NCBI GenBank assembly: GCA_028751875.1
Contig: CM054144.1
Location: forward strand, 20,528,407 to 20,592,406
DNA: 64,000 bases
Source of the DNA: Rapana venosa
Taxonomy: Eukaryota; Mollusca; Gastropoda; Neogastropoda; Muricidae
Direction: 5' to 3'
Positions 1 through 12,300 of this stretch are shown piece by piece (within the stretch, counting starts at the first letter, position 1; each line of letters begins with the position of its first letter). Position numbers and translations under genes: made by a program. The notes under the pieces are model-generated. The model did no database searches, was not told where the DNA came from, and saw only the letters and a program-made list of their open reading frames with translations.

Positions 1-811
1 GAGAACAGTCATACTTGACTAGAGGGCAATCCCTCTTGTCTGTTTACAAACAGAACAACCAAAACATGGTTGACAGGTACAGAGAAAGAAAGCTCATAGT
101 ATACAACCTACATAGTACAATAACACTGGCAGTTGTTTCTGCCAGCAAAGAGCTAGGGTTTGGAGTCATCAAATTCCCTTGAACCTATGCCCTGCTGGTC
201 GATCTATTTACGGCGCTTTTATGATGTCATAAAACGTGGTTTCCTTTCCCATTTGGTGGATTTGTAAGACTTATGTTCTGCTCAGGGGAAATTGGAATTA
301 GATAACGGTGTTGATGAGTGAGATGGGTATCGTGACTGGGAAAGAGAGGGAGAGGGGGGGCGGGGGGTATTGGAATGGATGAGAGAAGGAAAGAATGTAA
401 GTTCAGTAAATGCTGGACTTGCTGAATAACTCAGGCAGGGTTTATTCAGTTCATGTGGTTATTTTAGAACTTCTCAAAATACTTCTCTTCTGACCTTAGA
501 GAGTAGAGAGAGAAATAGAGTGTATTGATTTGTTTGTTTTCCTTACTAGCATGTCAGCACTCTCCCTCCTCCTCATGGTATACAGAGTGCAGTAATGCAG
601 TTGTTATTTTGCTGTACTCTATGTACCATGCTTGTGTGTATTCTGCTTTTGGTTATGAACAGAATATTTGGGTATGTAGATTCTTACTGTGTATGGTATG
701 TCTGCATTCAGTCTGTTCTTTTGTTCATCTCATGTTGCAGTCTTTTCTTTCTCCTAGCTTTGTTTATGCATTCACTAATTCAGTTGTGCTTGTCTGACAT
801 TTGCATGCATG

Positions 812-888
812 CGTGCAAACACACACTGGGACTGGATGTAAAAAAGCACATAAGTGCTTATTCCATTATCCTCGATATTAAAGAATAA
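812..888 (+). repeat. SINE family D, 3' fragment
   Basis: This is the reverse complement of the segment at about 5090-5150 and 23390-23450, sharing the blocks 'ggactggatgta' and 'ttattccattatcctcgat'. In this orientation it is the 3' end of family D, whose tRNA-like head is best seen near 37400. Confidence 0.6.
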
Positions 889-909
889 AATTTAAAAAAT
901 TTTTAAAAG

Positions 910-980
910 TAAACACACACTCACTCACTCACTCCCTGTACACACACACATACACACACTTACTCACTCGCTCACTCACT

Positions 981-1020
<40 letters not shown>

Positions 1021-1070
1021 CCACACACACACACACCCCACACACACAACACCCCACACACACACCCACT
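910..1070. repeat. CA/CACT simple repeat
   Basis: Imperfect ACTC units pass into a (CA)n run centred on 981-1020, followed by CA with C-run interruptions. Reading frames open across it are artefacts of the dinucleotide period. Confidence 0.9.
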
Positions 1071-1120
1071 ATCAATATACAGACCTATGTGACAGGCAGT
1101 ATGCTTTAGTATGTTTTCAG

Positions 1121-4100
1121 TCTTTGGCGCGGTTAAAGGAGGACTTCTTGCTGTCCAAAACGGGCGGCTCCTCTCCAGATGTGTCCACCTTGTCTCTGGC
1201 CCATGACAGACATGAAACTGCATCACAGACCGATCTCCGAGGCGATGTGAGTTGAGTTAGTTCTGCACCTGCACAAGTAGCTAGCTTGCGCTGCTGACCT
1301 TTTTGAGGGGGGGGGGGGGGGGCCACAAATTAAGTGTGGAAAGGGACTTTGAAGGGGGGGGGGGGTCAATTGGATGTATGTGTGGTGTGCTTGTTTGATA
1401 CGGGTAACTTGATCTTTTTCTGAAGGGGGGAGGGGGGGTCTTCTTTTTTTGCTGTGTATTGGCATGGCGTTGATATACATGCAATGTTTTCACCTGCCAT
1501 GGTTATTTGATCGTACTGTGTTTTGAATAATCCTGCTGGGGTTTTTTTGGTTGGGTTTTTTGTTTGTTTTTATTTTATTTTTTACTGTTAGTAAGATTTT
1601 TTTTTTTCATAACATTTGCACTCCTAACCAAAAAGTTTTTTTCTCTTTATTTTGTTTGTTTGTTCTTTCTATTCAGGAAATGTCTCTACTTTTTTCCCTT
1701 TAGCTCAGATCACAAAAGACAAATGTGTTGAGTACAAACAACAGAGAGCAAACCAAAAGTTTACACACACACACACACCACACACACAAGAGAAGGAAAA
1801 AGAAAAAAAGAGAGAGAAAAACCCTGGTGTTTTCATTCTCAGTAGAGATAATGCTGAACATGCATGTATTTCACTACCATTTATAAACAAATGAGGCACC
1901 GTGGTCGAGTGGTTTAGGCGGTCAACTCGTGATCCAGAGGTCGCGGGTTCGATCCCCGCTCGGCTCGGTGTTGTGTCCTTGGGAAAGACACTTTACTCCT
2001 ATTTTCCTCACTCCACCCAGGTGTACAAGTGGGTACCAGCTCTGCTGGGGAAGTATCTGGCGACAGACTAGCGTCCTGTCACAGGGGTGGTGAAAAACCA
2101 TCAGTTCGCTTAACGCTACAGAAGCCGGGATAAGCTCCGGCTCTATGGGCCTTCTGGCTCGAAAGAACATACTACTATACTACTATAAACAAATATGGAT
2201 TTCAAGAATTACTAATGTCAGTGCATGTAAAAGTTTCTGGACCTCAGTATTTGACTTAAAATGTTTTAATTGCTTTGGATTATTGGTCATTTAGATAGTT
2301 CATGAATAATTTTCATAGTTTACCATGTGCATCTAATTGTTTTGGTGTCCTGTTATAAGATAACTTCATGAGAATAACAGTTGGCTATCTTTACACTTAA
2401 ATAAATGCTGAGTCAGAAGAGCCCATCCATCGTGATGAACTGTGTGTCATGTCCATACTTGTAATTTGTGAACATTCTAGAAACCACCAAACAGCTTGAC
2501 TTAAGATGATGGATCCAGAACAGTACTGTTGCTATATATCCTCCATTTCATGTCTGTGCAGTTTGGCTTCAACCAGAGCCGACTGTACGCGGAGAAGACC
2601 CGCGTTATGCTGCAGTATGACGAAGCAAGGAGAAAACTGAGCAACCTGAAGTGCGACTGGCCAACATCGAGGACCAGATGATGCCGGGGCAGTCACAGAG
2701 TGACAAAGATAGGTGGGTGCTGGGTGAAGGCTCCTCTCTTCTGGTTGGCATGCCCAGGACCCCTGCAACATCACCGTGAACCATTACAGATCGGGTGATG
2801 GTACACACACATTCACCTGTGCATTCGTTCATAAACACACTTGATTACTGACTTGATTGTCTCTGCCTTTGTCTCCAGCTCCCTCTGTCTTTCTCTTCAC
2901 TTTATGCCATTCATGCCAGCATGCACACTTATTTGCCCTTGCACACATGTGTACAAAGACACGTTGACACATACATACACAAATACACAAATGAATTGTT
3001 GATTTTTTAAATGCCAGGCTTTCTTTCAGATTTTTATTTCTTTTGCTTTTCTCTTTGTATATCATACCTCTGTATAATACCATTCAAACAAATATAAAAA
3101 ATTCTATAGAAAAGTGAATTGCTTGTAGTGTTGCTTCACCAAAATTTAGTAGCCAGGGGTAGGCATATCCTTTGACATGTACTGTGTGAAAATACCACAT
3201 TTTTTTTTCTTTTTTGTTTTCAGGTTGCTTCTGCTCCAAGAGAAGGAACAATTGCTTCGAGAATTACGCAGCATCGACCCAAAAGGTCGCAGTGGTGAAG
3301 ACATGACCTCCATCCGTCAGCGCATCGCTCAGCTAGAGTACGACTTGAAACACGCACTTCAGATTTCAAACAAGCAGATTCAAGAAAGGTGAGCAGCTGT
3401 GTTTCATTTACAGATGGGATTTATGTTCGCAAATGGTTTGCATGAAAAAGGTAAAGTGGGGAATTTTGTAGGATTGTACTCCGGGGGTAGGATTGTACTC
3501 CTACCTGATAAGAGAAAAGATAAGCTCTCTGTGCGTTTTTATCTTTAAAAAATTTTGTTTTTCCTCTGTTAGTTAATAATGTAGCTCTGAAAATGGGGTA
3601 CATATCAATCCACATGAGAGACATGTCCAATATTTTAATGCTTCAGTCATTCAATTACTGACCTCTTTTTTTGTGTTTTATGGTTCAGGTTGTTTTGCTT
3701 AATTTGTTTCAACTGTAGGAGCATAGAGGGGTAGTTACGGCATGACAGTGAATATATAAACTGATTCATTTTGTCCATGTATGAAACAAAATAATTCAGA
3801 GCAAAGAATTATTCCTGGAAAGGAGAAAGGTTTATGGATGAAGGAGGGGAGGTCACCCAGTGCATGCTCCCTCACAGGCTAAATTCCAGCTACTGGGTGT
3901 ATTAGGGAAGTTGAGAGAATTTGATGTGTGGCTGTTTTAAATGTGTTGCCACATTTAAGCAACCTTTCTTTCTCATAAGTGTATCATTTTTAGGGGAAAG
4001 AAGATCTAGTTTGGAATTGTCGATGGGCCAGAATGTTTTCTCAGCATTTTATGGGGTGATTTCTGAAAATAGGCTGCACAGTGCAGTGCTTTCCTTTTCT

Positions 4101-7100
4101 ATGTGTGTTTGTTTGGAGGTTGGCAAGGGGGGTAGGGGGTGGAGAAGAGCATCAGAGGGGGCATTTGTGAACATTGTCTCAGAAATGTTTAAACCTGCCA
4201 CCTTATAACTGAAAGTTGTTAAAGATTATCTTAAATTAGCTTTCTTGGCAAAGGTGGTGTGGAATGTGTACAAGAATTTGCATGCTGTGAGGTATATTAG
4301 AGATAATGCAAAGAGCCCTTTCTTTGAACCAAATATGATATGAGCAGTGCATGTGTTACATGAAGCTGATTTCGTACAGTTATAAACTTTTTTTTCAAAG
4401 CAAATAACAGGTGCATGTGAAAGAGCCTGAAAATAGAGGTAAAGTTGCCAGTAAAACACAAAGATGCTCTTCTGTTATAAGCTGTAATTTTGTTTGGGGG
4501 GTTAAAGTTGTCCAACTAAATAAAAAACAACAACTAAGATATCTTTTCTTCATGTAAAGGCTTAAAAGACTAATCATTGTGGAACAAAGTATATTAGACT
4601 CAGATTTTGATTATTCCTCTACCCTGCCACTTGCTGTTTTTTGATGTAATGGAAAGGTTTGAGTTATTAGCCACTGATTTTGCGAAGGACAGATGCCATT
4701 GTTTTAGATGGATGTTATATGCATACTCTATGCATTTTTATTATCCAGGAATAGAAACCCATACTTACGGTTATGTCTCTGTGTGTTTGGGGTGGGGTTT
4801 TTTGGTTGGTGTTTGTTGTTGAGTCGAAGTTACCTTGAAGCTGTTTGATGTTATTTGTATAACTAGACAAACAGCCTATTCTGTGTCGGACACTGACATT
4901 TTGGTTTGCTTTTTTACCGTTGCATTCTTCTGTTGTTATAAGCGAAGGGGCATACATTATTTTCTCACAGAGCCTTATGCTGCAACATACATTATGCAGC
5001 AAGTGGAAGGGGGGGAAAAGTCTTTGAAAGATCTAAGATCAATAAAAACAACTTCATTTATTTATTTTTTATTTATTCTTTTATATCGAGGATAATGGAA
5101 TAAGCACTCATGTGCTTTTGTACATCCAGTCCCCGTGTGTATGCGGTTTTGTAAATTTTGTCATCTGTTCCTACCGGCACACAATGGCCCACTCTTTCGA
5201 AAAGCGGAACAGGATTTAACGTGTGCGCAAGATGTTCTGCATGCGTTCACACACGGGGCCTCAGTTTACAGTCTCATCCGAAGGCTGAACAGCAGTAAGG
5301 TGAAATAATTCACTCCATACCTATTTCTCATCAGTGAATGCATTTGCATGTGTTAACGGCAAAGTTGGGTTTTACAGGAAAACACTTGCTGTTGTTTGCT
5401 AACATCAAACCTGCGCATAGCATAATCAACATGTGCTGTTGTTGTTACAGGTTGAGTCTGCATAATGAGAAGAACAGCCTTATGGAAGAGCTCAATGAGA
5501 CAGCCAAACTCACCTCCTATTTGGAAACACAGCTGAGGAGGTAAAGTCTTCATGGCTGGTTGTGGAGAAAGAGAGAAAGGGGGAGGGGGGTGTAAATGGT
5601 TTTCCTGATATTCTGTCGAAACAAGACAAAAAGAAAACCTTGTGACAAGTCTGTTATCATCATTTTTGTCAGGTATAAACTCTTATCTCGGAGTCTCTTG
5701 CATCTTGCTGAAATCTCAAAAAGAAACCAATAAAGGCCATTTAGAAAAGAAGGTCACTTAAATGAGAGAAAAAAAGAAAGAATTGTGCACTTTCAGAACA
5801 TTTGGAATCCCATTTTACAGTAATATTTTTTAGTGAGGCGAGTCTTGGATGTGATGCTCTGTAACTGAATATTATCAACACAGATGCTGCAGGAGACGAC
5901 TGTGATCTGTTGGTTTGGGTTTTAAGTTATTTTTCTTCGTGTGTTTGTGTGTGGGTGTGTGTGTGTTTTGAAAATGTAATGCTTTGGTCAGAGAAATATT
6001 CATGTAATCTTTCTGTGACATGAAAGAACAGGTTTTAGATTTAAAGTGAAGGGGTTTTTTTGTCAGGTTTTAAACAATTTTTTTGCATCTGATGTGCTTT
6101 TGTGACAAGCTTAGATTCATTGTACGTACATTTGTGTTTTTGTGTAAAATTATCCCTGAATTGGGGGGGGGGGGGGGGGGGGTCTTCTTCTTTTCTTTCT
6201 TTCTTTCCTTTTTAAAAAATATAATACAGTACTGCAGATTTTGATAGTTTGTATCAAACTTAGTGAAAGTTTAATGCAACTTGTTGCCCAGCATTCTTTC
6301 TGTGTCGTGAAATGCTTTGCTTCAAACTGTATGTTCAAACTGTGTTTGGTTATTGTTGCAGTTTGTCTCTGAGCACACTTTCGATGTCATCGGGGTCGTC
6401 ACTGGGGTCTCTGGGGTCTCTCTCAGCCAGCAGCCGCGGATCGCTCAACTCTCTCAGCACGCTGGACGTGTATGGGCAAGCTACAGGGGTCACAGGGTCA
6501 GGGATAGGGGTCATGGGGACTGAGGTCAACCTGCAAGAGCTGCATCAGCGCGTGGAGAAGCTTCTCCAAGGTCACAGCATGTTGCCTATCAGTGAGACAG
6601 CTTCCCCCTCGGCCACCCCTATCCCCCACGCGGACATCACCGCAGCAGCCACCAACAACTATCTTCAGAGTGTGATGGGTGGCAATGGTGGTGGCAGCGG
6701 TGGTGGTTGTGGTGGAAGTGGTAGCGGCATGGCTGCAACAGGGTCCTCTAGTTCTGAAGGTGCCACCGCCAAGTCCTCTCCCTACTCCTCAACTCTGTCC
6801 TCCCCGCCGGTTTCGCCATACGGCCTTGGTGCCCCGCCCAGCTACGAGCAGCACTTGAGCTGCATGCAGAGGCTGGGCAGCCTGCTGCCCGGCAACGGCA
6901 GTGGAGGCAAGTGGGGGCGGCCCCCCAACACAGACTTGACCCCCCAGACCATTCTGGAGGCTGAGGAGTCCAGTGTTTCTTCCTCCACGCTGCTTCCATC
7001 TCAGGACAGTGGGCAAGCGGCCTTGAGCCCTCCGCCCTTACCCTCCTCCGTCCCCGCTGCCGCTGCTGTTCCCCCGTCCTCCCTGCCTCCCGTCCCCCCT

Positions 7101-9293
7101 CCCTACCCCCAACAGTTACCCTTGCCATCCTCCTCCTCCTCCTCCACCCACCAAGAACTGTATCAGGGCACGGGTGCCTTGTCGTCGTCATCCACGAACT
7201 ATTTAGAGTCAGTGACAGGTGGTCAGTTGCGGACAGACAGAGAGGCAGCAGTGCCGGCCACAGTTTCTGTCAGTCAGAGGCGGGCCATGATGGCGGCCTT
7301 TGACAATGTGGAAGTGTTGTCCAACCCCCCTCTCAGCCCCATCAGTGAAAGCAGCTCCGGGGTGGGCAATAATTTGTCGGGTGGAAACACCCGCAGTGTG
7401 TCAGCTGCTGTCAGTGACGAGTCGGTGGCAGGGGACTCGGGAGTCTTCGAAGCGTCCATCAAAAGGTGAGCTTTCGATTAAAACCAGTGGTTCTGTCAGT
7501 AATGGTCTGTCCAGGTTTGCCTTACCATCAGTTTTCTGTTGTGTAAAAACTGCAAAATTTTGGCTTTAAAAGCAAGACAGTTTTGGAGTCTATCTCTTTA
7601 ATTTTTTTTAGATGTTAGTAAAATTGGGATGGGTGACAAACATACCCCAGCATGCACCCTGCCACCTGGAGAAGAATGGGCTCCACCAGGTTCAGCTTGC
7701 CCACAACATGCTGCCTGCAGTGCCCTGGTGACTGCTCAAGTGGTTGAAAGAGAAGTCAAGTGAAGTTAGTACCAGTTACACACACTTCCTAATAAAGAAA
7801 AGGGGGGTTGGGAGAAAGGAGAAACAAGGATATGCCACCATATGTAAAATTGTTCTCATAAAACCCTTTTCTAAACCTCAATGATGTTAAGCATGTGATT
7901 GTATCAGTTTGTGGAACAAAATTGATTTGTATATATATAAAGTTGGGGGTTTTGTTGTTGGGTTGTGGTTTTTTTCTAACCTCGGTCAGAGATCGAAGGT
8001 TCACCAATGGGGAGTCTTTTTCCGTATGTGACCATTCTGCCTACCTTAAGGTAGCTGCATTCCAACTTGAGGGATAGCATACTTGAACTCTTCGTTGCTT
8101 GTATCTTGGAATGACTCTGAAGTGTGAGGTACTGGTGCTCAGATAAAGTTTGTGTAACTTCATTTTTCATTTTGGTACTTCGTATTGAAAAAGATTGTTA
8201 AAAAACATCAGTGCATTTTCTTATATTTCTCTTACATTTTTCATGCTAATTTTATTGTGCGAGAACCATGATTGGACACTTTGAGGTAGTGTGTTCATCA
8301 AGGCAGCAAAATGTCTGTGATAATCTTGGTCATCATCATCATCTTTGTTTCCCAACAACTAGAACCCTGTAAGTTCACCATTGATCAGGTTTCTGAAAAT
8401 GCAGCCATTTTCCCCCACCATTAAATAAGTACTTTTTTTTCATCATATAGGTTACCACATTTTTACGGCAGGGATGATGTCTATAGGAACATGACAGTAG
8501 TGTGCTTGAGTTTAATATATTTGTCATCTAATTCTACTGGTGCACATTGGCCTCATTCTTCTTTGAAGCAAAGAAATGGGATTTAGAATATCATGTAAAC
8601 AAGACTGTTGATGCTTCGTTCATGTACAGGATCTTGATTTTAAATCTAAGTCTCACCCAAAGGACTGGGAAGACTGGAGTTAGCGTATATGTTGATTCTG
8701 AACAGAAAATCTCTTCCAACCTGGCTGGCCACCATTATTATGTGGTATGAATTTGATAGATCTGAAGCTGGACTTGCTTTATGCCATTCTATTAGAGACC
8801 ATTAGCAGCACTCTGGGTGTGGTTATCCTGATGACAGTGTAAAAATGTCTAGAATCCCTTGGGCAGCATGCATTTAAAACACATGTAAAAATATATGGCA
8901 ATAAGAGAGTTGTGCCAAGTTAATAAAATGTATATGCAGATGGTATCCACCACCCCCACCCCCCTCCCCCAAGAAGAAAAGAAAAGCAGCTAACACAGGA
9001 CTTTGCCACTGCAGTATGCCTTTAACTTAGTAAGATTCTGTTGGGATCAGAATATATTGCAATGTAGTATGAATCTATTGATTAGAATAGATTGGAGTCA
9101 TAGTAAAACTATAAGTTGGAGACACGAGTCTGGTATGCATGACTGTGTGTGTTTATGTTCTTAAGCGTTCATTGTGTCTTTCTTTTTCTTTTTTTTTTTT
9201 GGGGGGGGGGGGGGGGGTGGTTATTGTATTTGGTATTTCTAAAATCTCTTTACTTCCTCTTTGACACAAATATAGGGAGATGTGTATCATACA

Positions 9294-9325
<32 letters not shown>

Positions 9326-12300
9326 CACATATCTTTAGATGTATTGATCTCAATATCTGTTTCAGACCTTTTCTCTTGTTAAGTAAATTTATGGTGGGAA
9401 AAAAAAAGCAAGGGAGTTAGTTTATGTATAATTTGATATACATCAGTTAAAAGCAGTTCATTTAAATTATTTTAGGTTGTTTTCTTTCAGAACAGTAGAT
9501 ACCTTTGTGTAATGCCTGTTCTTAAAGTGTTGCATCTTACCCCCTTTGTGGTCATGTTGATTTGTTTGTTTGTAGTTGTTGGTTTGTTTTTTTGTTGGTG
9601 GTGGTGGGTTTGTTTGTGGGTTTGGGTTTTTGGGGTTGGTTTTTTTTTTGGGGGGGGGGGGGGGGTATTAGGGTTTTGGTTTGTTGTTTTTTTTGTATGA
9701 AAGTGAACTAATTTTCTAGTTGTGGAGATTCATCCTCTATAAGTATTAATTACCAGAATAATCTCAGTGTATGTAGTTAGTTAGCTCTTTCCAAGGAAAG
9801 AGGATGGAATAGCAGTAGTATTGTGCTCTTGTAAGACCTACAAAGATACTGAGTACCTTTGGGAAATTGTCTAAATTGCACATGTTTAGTATTGATTTTC
9901 ACCCAGGGAAAAAAGGCTTGAATTAAGCTTACTGAAAAGGCTGACATGGATATCAAATAGCTAATTATTGTAACAGATTTTCAATAGGATTGTGTAATCT
10001 GGGTGGACCAGTGGTCTAGACGTAACATGCCTGTCAAGAAAGCAAGAAGTGGGTTCAGTGACCATTTTAACCTGCATGATGATCTTGAGTGTTTTTTGGA
10101 TGAGATGATAAACTGAAGCAAAGTGCACAACACACATTTAGTACACATAAAAAATGTATGACAACAAGAGAAAATTTTGTCCCTGGCAAAATTCTACAGG
10201 AAAATAGAGAAACAAATACCCACACCCACTGAGTCACTGTGACTGAGACAGGAAAAATACTTTTTTTTTTAAAGAACATAGTGCTGCTGTTCCTGTGACA
10301 GTGTATGCTCCTTGGGAAGACCCACCCAAATTTCATGCAGAGAAATCTGTCATGGCTATAAATTTTTTAAAAATTAATAAAAGAAAGAAAGAAGTGATGG
10401 ACAACACAATACATTTCAAAGAATACCTTCGTGTCAGAAAGGCCTTTAGTGTTACTGGATCGTAAGGTCAGGTTATTTTTCTCTTGTCTGTAGCTTATTT
10501 GTTTGTCATAAAATTTAATTTGTTCTCTTATTTGATGAATTTGTTTGTGCAGGACTGGAGTCATTGATCAAGTATTAGAAACAAACTTGGAGACTGCTCA
10601 GATTCAAGTGAAGTTGAAGTAAGAAGTTGTGACAATATTGGTGTGTGTGTGTATGGTTATATGTTTGTTTGCATACATGCAGGCATGTAAATGTGTGTTT
10701 GTGTGTTCTGTACTGCTTCTTGTCACTTCAGTATTGTCTATTGTGATCCATATTTCACTGTAGAAGCCCCTGATTGATGTTAGTACAGAGCCAGACTAAG
10801 TGAAATATCCACTGCAAAATTTTAATAATCTGCTATCACTGAAGACCTTGACATGAACACACCAATTGTATGGATATGGGGATATTGAAAGTTAGGTCAC
10901 TGTAACACCAGGCGTAAAAGGCCATAGATTCTGGGTCTTTTTTCTGCTTAATTGTATGATGATCAATAGGAAGGTAATCATCAAAGTATGAAGATCCTAT
11001 TTAGTATAACTCTGTACTCTGCACTTGTTGTTGTTGTTGTTCCTCTGCTAAAGCTTCAAGGTTTACCAAGTGTATGCAGCTGTTTTTGTCCCACCTGTAA
11101 GGTAGCCGCATTCCAACTTTGGGGATGGTGTCTAAACATGACACCAGTGTGCATGCCTTTTAAAAAGATGTTGTCATCCTTTCCTACTGGAATGCAATGA
11201 CCAACTCTTCTGAAAGGTGGAACAAACTTTTATGCAAGATGTTCTGTGTACATTTGCACATAGGACCTCAGTTTAAAGAATTTATCCAAAGGACTTTCAG
11301 GGAATGGAGTTGGTACTGATGTTAACTCCAGGGAATAAATCCCCTTGAACAGGTGCCTCAGTGGTGGCTTGAACCCAAGCCATCAGATCATGAACGCAAC
11401 CCTCCAACATCAGGCTGTCCTTCTCCCCACTCTGCACTAAATTTTATAGTTTCGTGATGTATCTCTGTGTCAACCAGACACTGGAGATATCAGATTTCTG
11501 CATTGTTGGTCTTGTAGAACTTTTGGAGCAGCACATTCAAAAATTGTATCCAGTCAGTATAATGTGGATGAAGCACAGCTGGGTAGACCAAGCTTTGCCT
11601 TGGAGACTAGAAGTGCTTAGTTCTGAAGAAAAGTGGGCTGAAGTCTAAAAAGGGGTGCAGTGCAGAGATACCTGTGACAAGGATTTTACCCTGTCCTTTA
11701 GGCCAAGGTGTCTAGTGTCGTAACAACAGTGCCAGTCATCTAGTTGTCTTATTTGTTTAATTTAAAGCTCTGTATGTTTAACAGAGTAGGCATGTATGCT
11801 TTTTCAGTAAGTGTTTGCACATTTGTATTTTAAGTGAACATCCCTGTGCCTGTGACAGAGTGTGTCCATATATGCTTTTTTTCCAGATTTATTTGAAAGT
11901 AGTTAAGTTTTCCACTGATTTTCATCTTTCCTTTTTATTTTCAGATACGAAGGGCTAGACAAGCAGCTGCAAGTGGGCATTGAACAGGCACGGAACTTGG
12001 CTGCTCTCCCTTTTCCAGAGGGCAGCAAAGTGTAAGTATGATGAGACTGAGGTTGTTGCCATATTACATAATATTCTGTTACATAAAGCTAAACTGAACT
12101 TAGTAAAGGAGTTATCTTTAAGAAGTATTGAAAAGTGAACAGATGTAACATATCTTAAAGAAGTATCAAAAGTGAAAAGATGTGAAATGATAAAGTAGAA
12201 AAAGGGTTAAGATAATAAAAAGCTAAAAATACACCTACGTACACTTCAAAGTTGATGCTTAGTTGATGAAAACTTGTGAAGAATGGTAGTTTAAAAGGAA

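Larger units (their letters stand above)
1..1120. other. Intron of the KIBRA gene (left window edge)
   Basis: No coding sequence is visible. The stretch holds a G-rich patch near 350-367, a partial copy of dispersed SINE family D at about 812-888, and CA/CACT-rich simple sequence at about 910-1070. It ends in a pyrimidine-rich tract and AG at 1119-1120, the acceptor of the first visible KIBRA exon. That exon begins in phase 0. The upstream WW-domain exons must lie to the left of the window. Confidence 0.7.
1121..5540 (+). other. KIBRA coiled-coil exons
   Basis: Four exons (1121-1246, 2562-2712, 3224-3388, 5451-5540) encode heptad-rich, Leu/Glu/Arg-rich helices matching the KIBRA N-terminal coiled coil. 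The first ends in ASQTDLRGD. The second begins FGFNQSRLYAEKTRVMLQYD, and its second half is readable only after a one-base frame change near 2650. The third contains EKEQLLRELRSID. The fourth contains ELNETAKLTSYLETQLRR. Exons 2-4 all end in phase 2 with AG before GT, so each junction codon is Arg or Ser. Coiled-coil dimerisation is known for the family. Confidence 0.9.

Noticed and set aside
1922..2170. 82-codon frame repeated near-identically at 56616-56864
   Set aside because: It is the translation of the family A SINE; both positions are copies of the same element.
6748..7191. 147-codon antisense frame
   Set aside because: It is a shadow of the Ser/Pro-rich KIBRA exon; the sense frame carries the conserved WWC motifs.
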